This document shows, piece by piece, positions 63,095-64,000 of a stretch of 64,000 nucleotides of DNA. The notes under the pieces were generated by a model that was not told where the DNA came from, did not search any database, and was given only the letters and a program-made list of their open reading frames with translations. Position 1 is the stretch's first letter. The number at the start of each line of letters is the position of its first letter. Both the position numbers and the translations under genes were made by a program. The stretch is taken from positions 3,596,001 to 3,660,000 of the forward strand of contig NZ_CP048817.1 in NCBI RefSeq assembly GCF_014171475.1, given 5' to 3'. The stretch comes from Sphingomonas sp. So64.6b (lineage in GTDB: Bacteria; Pseudomonadota; Alphaproteobacteria; Sphingomonadales; Sphingomonadaceae).

Positions 63095-64000
63095 TCACTC
63101 TGCGGGATGCGGGAGGTCATCACCGGACTTTGGCCCGCCGATCCGTGTCGGTGCGGACGGCAAATGCGGCCGCGGATCATGGTCGATCACCGGCATGCCG
63201 TCGTCGCCCGGCTTATAGGTCAACAGGCCGCGACGCAGCTTCGGTCCGATCCATTTCTCGACCCCGACCGCGAGGCTGAAGCTGGCCGGCACGATCAGCA
63301 AGGTGAGGATCGTCGACAGGGTCAAGCCGCCGATCACCGTGATGCCCATCGGCGCGCGCCAGGAGCCATCGCCGCCCAGCGACAAGGCGGTCGGGACCAT
63401 GCCGGCGACCATCGCGACCGTGGTCATGACGATCGGCTGAGCACGCTTGTGCCCGGCATCGATGATCGCGGTTGAAACATCGACGCCCTTCTCGATCTCC
63501 TCGAGCGCGAAGTCGATCAGCAGGATCGAATTCTTGGCGACGATGCCGAGCAGCATGAGCAGACCGATGAACACCGGCATCGACAACGGATTGCCCGTCA
63601 CGAGCAGCGCGATCAGTCCACCGAGCGGCGCCAGCAGCAACGAGCCCATGTTGACCAAAGGCGGCAAAACGCGGCGATAAAGCAGCACCAGCACCGCGAA
63701 CACCAGGCCGACGCCGGCAATCACCGCCGTAATGAAGTTGCTGACCATCTCCGCCTGCCATTTGGTCTGGCCGAGCGTCAGTTCGCCGACGCCGATCGGC
63801 AGGTTCTTCATGGTTGGCAACGCGTGGATCTTGGTTTGCGCCGTACCGCTGACTACGCCCGGGGCAAGGTCGGTGCCGACGGTGATCTGACGCTGCTGCG
63901 CGACGCGTTCGATTTTGGTCGGTCCGGCGCCGAAGCCGATATCCGCAATCACATTAAGCGGAACAGAACCACCCGTAGCGGTGGCGACCGGTAGATTCTG
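63095..64000 (-). CDS. RND efflux transporter, C-terminal part (gene continues beyond the window)
   Basis: The frame enters at the right edge without a break (QNLPVATATGGSVPLNVIAD) and ends at 63095, so about 301 C-terminal residues are visible. They include AVLVLLYRRVLPPLVNMGSL, LLMLLGIVAKNSILLIDFAL (the conserved transmembrane helix with GIVAKN and D), RAQPIVMTTVAMVAGMVPTA and GGLTLSTILTLLIVPASFSL. All are typical of AcrB/MdtB-type RND inner membrane pumps. The substrate cannot be inferred. Confidence 0.93.
   Translation of the reverse strand, partial: QNLPVATATGGSVPLNVIADIGFGAGPTKIERVAQQRQITVGTDLAPGVVSGTAQTKIHALPTMKNLPIGVGELTLGQTKWQAEMVSNFITAVIAGVGLVFAVLVLLYRRVLPPLVNMGSLLLAPLGGLIALLVTGNPLSMPVFIGLLMLLGIVAKNSILLIDFALEEIEKGVDVSTAIIDAGHKRAQPIVMTTVAMVAGMVPTALSLGGDGSWRAPMGITVIGGLTLSTILTLLIVPASFSLAVGVEKWIGPKLRRGLLTYKPGDDGMPVIDHDPRPHLPSAPTRIGGPKSGDDLPHPAE

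Overview
The window looks like a high-GC alphaproteobacterium of the Sphingomonadaceae type. This is an inference from its three TonB-dependent receptors, dense aromatic and acyl-CoA catabolic genes, IclR-type control, insertion sequence families and MlaE permease fused to a STAS domain. No ribosomal or taxonomic marker gene is present, so the genus stays open.

The DNA has two parts. Positions 1 to about 56,386 look like an accessory catabolic island. Its right edge is marked by a P4-type tyrosine integrase (54,864-56,204) at the 3' end of a tRNA-Ser(GGA) gene (56,387-56,477). The left edge was not found and may lie outside the window. Positions 56,500-64,000 look like ordinary chromosome: a cyclophilin, a four-gene Mla-type lipid transport operon, a HAD phosphatase, a DUF445 membrane protein and the end of an RND efflux pump.

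Island layout. 0-5.5 kb: a ring-cleavage operon (Rieske oxygenase, FAH-fold hydrolase, LigB-type extradiol dioxygenase, FAD monooxygenase, second FAH-fold protein) divergent from an IclR regulator. 6.4-10.5 kb: a FAD amine/amino-acid oxidase-like gene, a RidA imine deaminase, an M81 (MlrC-like) metallopeptidase and a decayed kynurenine-formamidase-like hydrolase. 10.5-15 kb: copper handling (CopA, CopB, a decayed cytochrome b561, a CopC-like protein) and an exported DJ-1/PfpI protein. 15.3-24 kb: an IclR regulator, two TonB receptors, a relic of a short-chain dehydrogenase and a LysR regulator. 24.3-26.9 kb: a complete IS21 element with an 8-bp target duplication. 27-38.6 kb: a CoA ligase, two paralogous SDRs, an M20 amidohydrolase, a TonB receptor, two esterase-type hydrolases, an enoyl-CoA hydratase and a broken second one. 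38.7-40.2 kb: an IS5-family element that appears to carry an Imm5-like immunity gene between its transposase and its true right end. 40.7-52.2 kb: a beta-oxidation module (SDR, CoA ligase, three acyl-CoA dehydrogenases, SCP2-type thiolase, split MaoC hydratase, SCP2-like protein, SnoaL-like protein) with another decayed enoyl-CoA hydratase. 52.4-54.8 kb: IS4, IS66 and IS3 remains next to the integrase.

Taken together, the island could import a hydrophobic or aromatic compound through TonB receptors, hydrolyse ester or amide bonds, oxidise and cleave a ring, and activate and shorten an acyl side chain as CoA thioester. The substrate cannot be read from the sequence. At least five metabolic genes are broken, so parts of the pathway are decaying or have been replaced by paralogues.
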